64,000 nt of DNA from Pseudomonas fragi (GTDB lineage Bacteria > Pseudomonadota > Gammaproteobacteria > Pseudomonadales > Pseudomonadaceae): contig NZ_LT629783.1 of assembly GCF_900105835.1 (NCBI RefSeq), positions 744,001-808,000 on the forward strand, read 5' to 3'. Each line of letters opens with the position of its first letter. Position 1 is the first letter of the stretch. Under the pieces are notes generated by a model, which searched no databases, was not told the DNA's origin, and saw only the letters and a program-made list of their open reading frames with translations. Positions 62,494 to 64,000 of the stretch are shown piece after piece. Position numbers and translations under genes: made by a program.

Positions 62494-62904
62494 CTGCAAC
62501 AGGTGGAGAATGGAGCGGTTGAGGAACAGTGCGTCAATCCATACCACCTGATGCACAGCCACAATCAGCCAGAACGACAGTTGATAGGACAGCTTGCGGG
62601 TTTTGTGGCGAAACATCTGTTGCGCCAGCAAAGCCCCTGGCCAACCGCCCAGCAGCTCAACCCCGTGCAACACCTTCTCCGGGGTTCGCCATTGCCCTGC
62701 CCTGGCTTGCTGCTTGTCATGCCAGTACAGGCCATACGCCAGAACACTGGCAACCCCATAAGCGAGCAAGGGCAGCCAGGTGCCCCCGGTGAGCCACAGG
62801 CTCACCGAGCCGCCGACCGGCAATGCACACAGCACAACCCAGGCCAGCAGCTTGAGCTTCAGGGCGCGAACCGGCGCACCCTGTCGTTCAGGCAAACCTC
62901 TCAA
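62482..62904 (-). CDS. DUF1294 membrane protein
   Basis: A 140-residue protein with about four hydrophobic segments and the DUF1294 signature [18 protein letters not shown] followed by [21 protein letters not shown]. In some bacteria the domain follows a cold-shock domain; here it is alone. Function unknown. Its start overlaps the uppP stop by 4 bp, so it is translated from the uppP transcript. Confidence 0.87.
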   Translation of the reverse strand: MRGLPERQGAPVRALKLKLLAWVVLCALPVGGSVSLWLTGGTWLPLLAYGVASVLAYGLYWHDKQQARAGQWRTPEKVLHGVELLGGWPGALLAQQMFRHKTRKLSYQLSFWLIVAVHQVVWIDALFLNRSILHLLQLQQ

Positions 62905-63725
62905 GCCTCGGCCCAGTTGATCCAGCCAAACTGCCAGGTGGCCAGGATCAGCAGACCAAAGGCAATGCGATACCAGGCAAAGGCGGCATAGCTGTGGTTG
63001 GAAATAAACTTGAGCAAGGCCCGTACTGCGATCATCGCGAAGATAAACGAGGTGACGAAACCGATGGCGAACACCGGCAGGTCATCAGGCTGGAACAGAT
63101 GACGGTACTTGTAGCCCGAGTACACCGCAGCACCGACCATGGTCGGCATGGCCAGGAAGAACGAGAACTCGGTGGCCGCCTTGCGCGACAGGCCAAACAA
63201 CAGGCCGCCGATAATGGTCGAACCCGAACGCGAAGTGCCGGGGATCATCGCCAGGCACTGGGCGAAACCGATTTTCACCGCGTCTTTCCAGGTCATGTCA
63301 TCCACGGTTTCGGCGCGAATCACATGCTGGCGACGCTCGGCCCACAACATGATCACACCACCAATCACCAGGGCCGTGGCCACGGTAATCGGGTTGAACA
63401 GGTACTCGTGGATCACATCGGCAAAAATCACCCCCAGCACCACCGCCGGCATCACCGCGATAATCAGGTTGGTGGTAAAGCGGCGTGCCTCGGGTTTGGT
63501 GGGCAAACCGACGACAACATCGATGATCTTGCGGCGAAATTCCCAGACCACAGCCAGAATCGCACCCAGCTGGATGATGATGTTGAACGCCATCGCCCGC
63601 TCGCCGCCAAAGTTGAGCAAGTCGGCCACAATAATCTGGTGGCCCGTACTCGAGATCGGCAAAAACTCCGTCAAGCCTTCAACGACGCCCAGTATCAACG
63701 CCTGAGCGGCAGTCCAAAGATCCAT
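62901..63725 (-). CDS. uppP: Undecaprenyl-diphosphatase (UppP/BacA)
   Basis: A 274-residue inner-membrane enzyme recycling undecaprenyl diphosphate for peptidoglycan and O-antigen synthesis; overproduction gives bacitracin resistance. Catalytic motifs: [17 protein letters not shown] (Glu-rich segment and PISSTGH) and [18 protein letters not shown]. Length matches the family (about 273). The ribosome site GGGGGA precedes ATG 63725. It forms an operon with DUF1294. Confidence 0.96.
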   Translation of the reverse strand: MDLWTAAQALILGVVEGLTEFLPISSTGHQIIVADLLNFGGERAMAFNIIIQLGAILAVVWEFRRKIIDVVVGLPTKPEARRFTTNLIIAVMPAVVLGVIFADVIHEYLFNPITVATALVIGGVIMLWAERRQHVIRAETVDDMTWKDAVKIGFAQCLAMIPGTSRSGSTIIGGLLFGLSRKAATEFSFFLAMPTMVGAAVYSGYKYRHLFQPDDLPVFAIGFVTSFIFAMIAVRALLKFISNHSYAAFAWYRIAFGLLILATWQFGWINWAEA

Positions 63726-64000
63726 TATTCCCCCATAAAGCCCTGCCTCATGCAGAGCTGATTAGTCTTGATTAAGGTGTTGCAACCACGGCCCTGGAGC
63801 AGGTCAAAGGTGCGACATGTTCCCCAGAACGCTGTGAAAAAACTGTCAGAAATCAATAAAGATGAAGCTTTGCCAATTTCGGCCGAGATCCTATCAGACA
63901 CGTTCTACTTTCGCTGCTATGACATGACTTCGGTTTGGTCTGACAGACAAGTCTGGAAAAAGTTGTCCTGTGAAACACCACAACAAGAAAAACAAGGAGT
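63726..64000. other. Intergenic region ending in a ribosome binding site
   Basis: No gene in these 275 bp. The last bases, AAAACAAGGAGT, contain a strong AAGGAG, which suggests a plus-strand gene starts within a few bases outside the window. The stretch before it is AT-richer and contains GTCTGACAGAC (63938-63948), a short inverted repeat. Confidence 0.5.

Noticed and set aside
1..64000. CRISPR arrays, tRNA or rRNA genes, intact insertion sequences
   Set aside because: No regularly spaced repeats, cloverleaf-like or rRNA sequence, and no transposase motifs were seen on either strand.

Overview
The window looks like chromosomal DNA of a Pseudomonas species, most likely of the P. fluorescens/P. 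fragi broad group. This is inferred from the gene content (membrane PQQ glucose dehydrogenase, NodT/HlyD/RND efflux operon, pentonate cluster, many LysR and GntR regulators), the GC-rich codon use, and REP/REPIN repeats with the arm GTGGGAGC-GGGCTTGCCCGC. No rRNA, tRNA, CRISPR array or intact insertion sequence was seen. Nothing was searched against a database; family names rest on recognised motifs, length and context.

Layout. 0-5.4 kb: the 3' part of a sensor kinase with its FixJ-type regulator, a MocR-type regulator divergent from a LysE/RhtB exporter, a hemerythrin-like protein and a solitary tyrosine recombinase. 5.4-11 kb: a REPIN, a polyamine-type binding protein plus FAD amine oxidase with a divergent LysR gene, then a TerC/CBS membrane protein preceded by a small leader reading frame, then more REP sequences. 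11-15.5 kb: gcd; a cysteine hydrolase gene preceded by a threonine-rich leader peptide and an intrinsic terminator (a candidate attenuator, the most interesting signal here); a MepB-family protein and an acetyltransferase. 15.5-16.75 kb: an AT-richer patch holding a 30-bp perfect palindrome, a two-gene operon of unknown small proteins with its own terminator, and coding debris. 16.75-25.2 kb: a DHA2 drug exporter, then a pentonate catabolic cluster (GntR regulator, IlvD-type dehydratase, MFS permease, FAH-fold dehydratase, 2-oxoglutarate semialdehyde dehydrogenase) with two sites matching the FadR-type GntR consensus in the divergent promoter. The encoded route would convert an aldopentonic acid to 2-oxoglutarate without phosphorylation.

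25.3-31.6 kb: a sigma-54 activator followed on the same strand by an amidohydrolase and a GST, divergent from an NTF2-like/flavin monooxygenase fusion with a visible -24/-12 promoter and an upstream inverted repeat. 31.6-39.4 kb: a secreted endonuclease I, a thymidylate-kinase-like protein, and a tripartite RND efflux operon. 39.5-45.1 kb: a carboxylate uptake and CoA-activation unit (GntP permease, acyl-CoA synthetase, MaoC protein), an ArsR regulator, a quinone-oxidoreductase-like protein and a YbaK-type deacylase. 45.2-51.6 kb: a periplasmic DUF3857/transglutaminase protein, pgm, ecotin, a soluble PQQ sugar dehydrogenase and two small hypotheticals. 51.8-55.7 kb: HdeA, a zinc alcohol dehydrogenase, a DUF2798 protein, a divergent LysR gene, and an AT-rich patch with an integrase remnant. 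55.7-64 kb: an ABC-F ATPase (ybiT type, TTG start), an MFS exporter, a secreted single-domain S74-type protein, an alpha/beta hydrolase, azoR with a divergent LysR gene, a YjbR protein, a DUF1294 membrane protein and uppP. The last bases look like a ribosome binding site for a plus-strand gene starting just outside the window.
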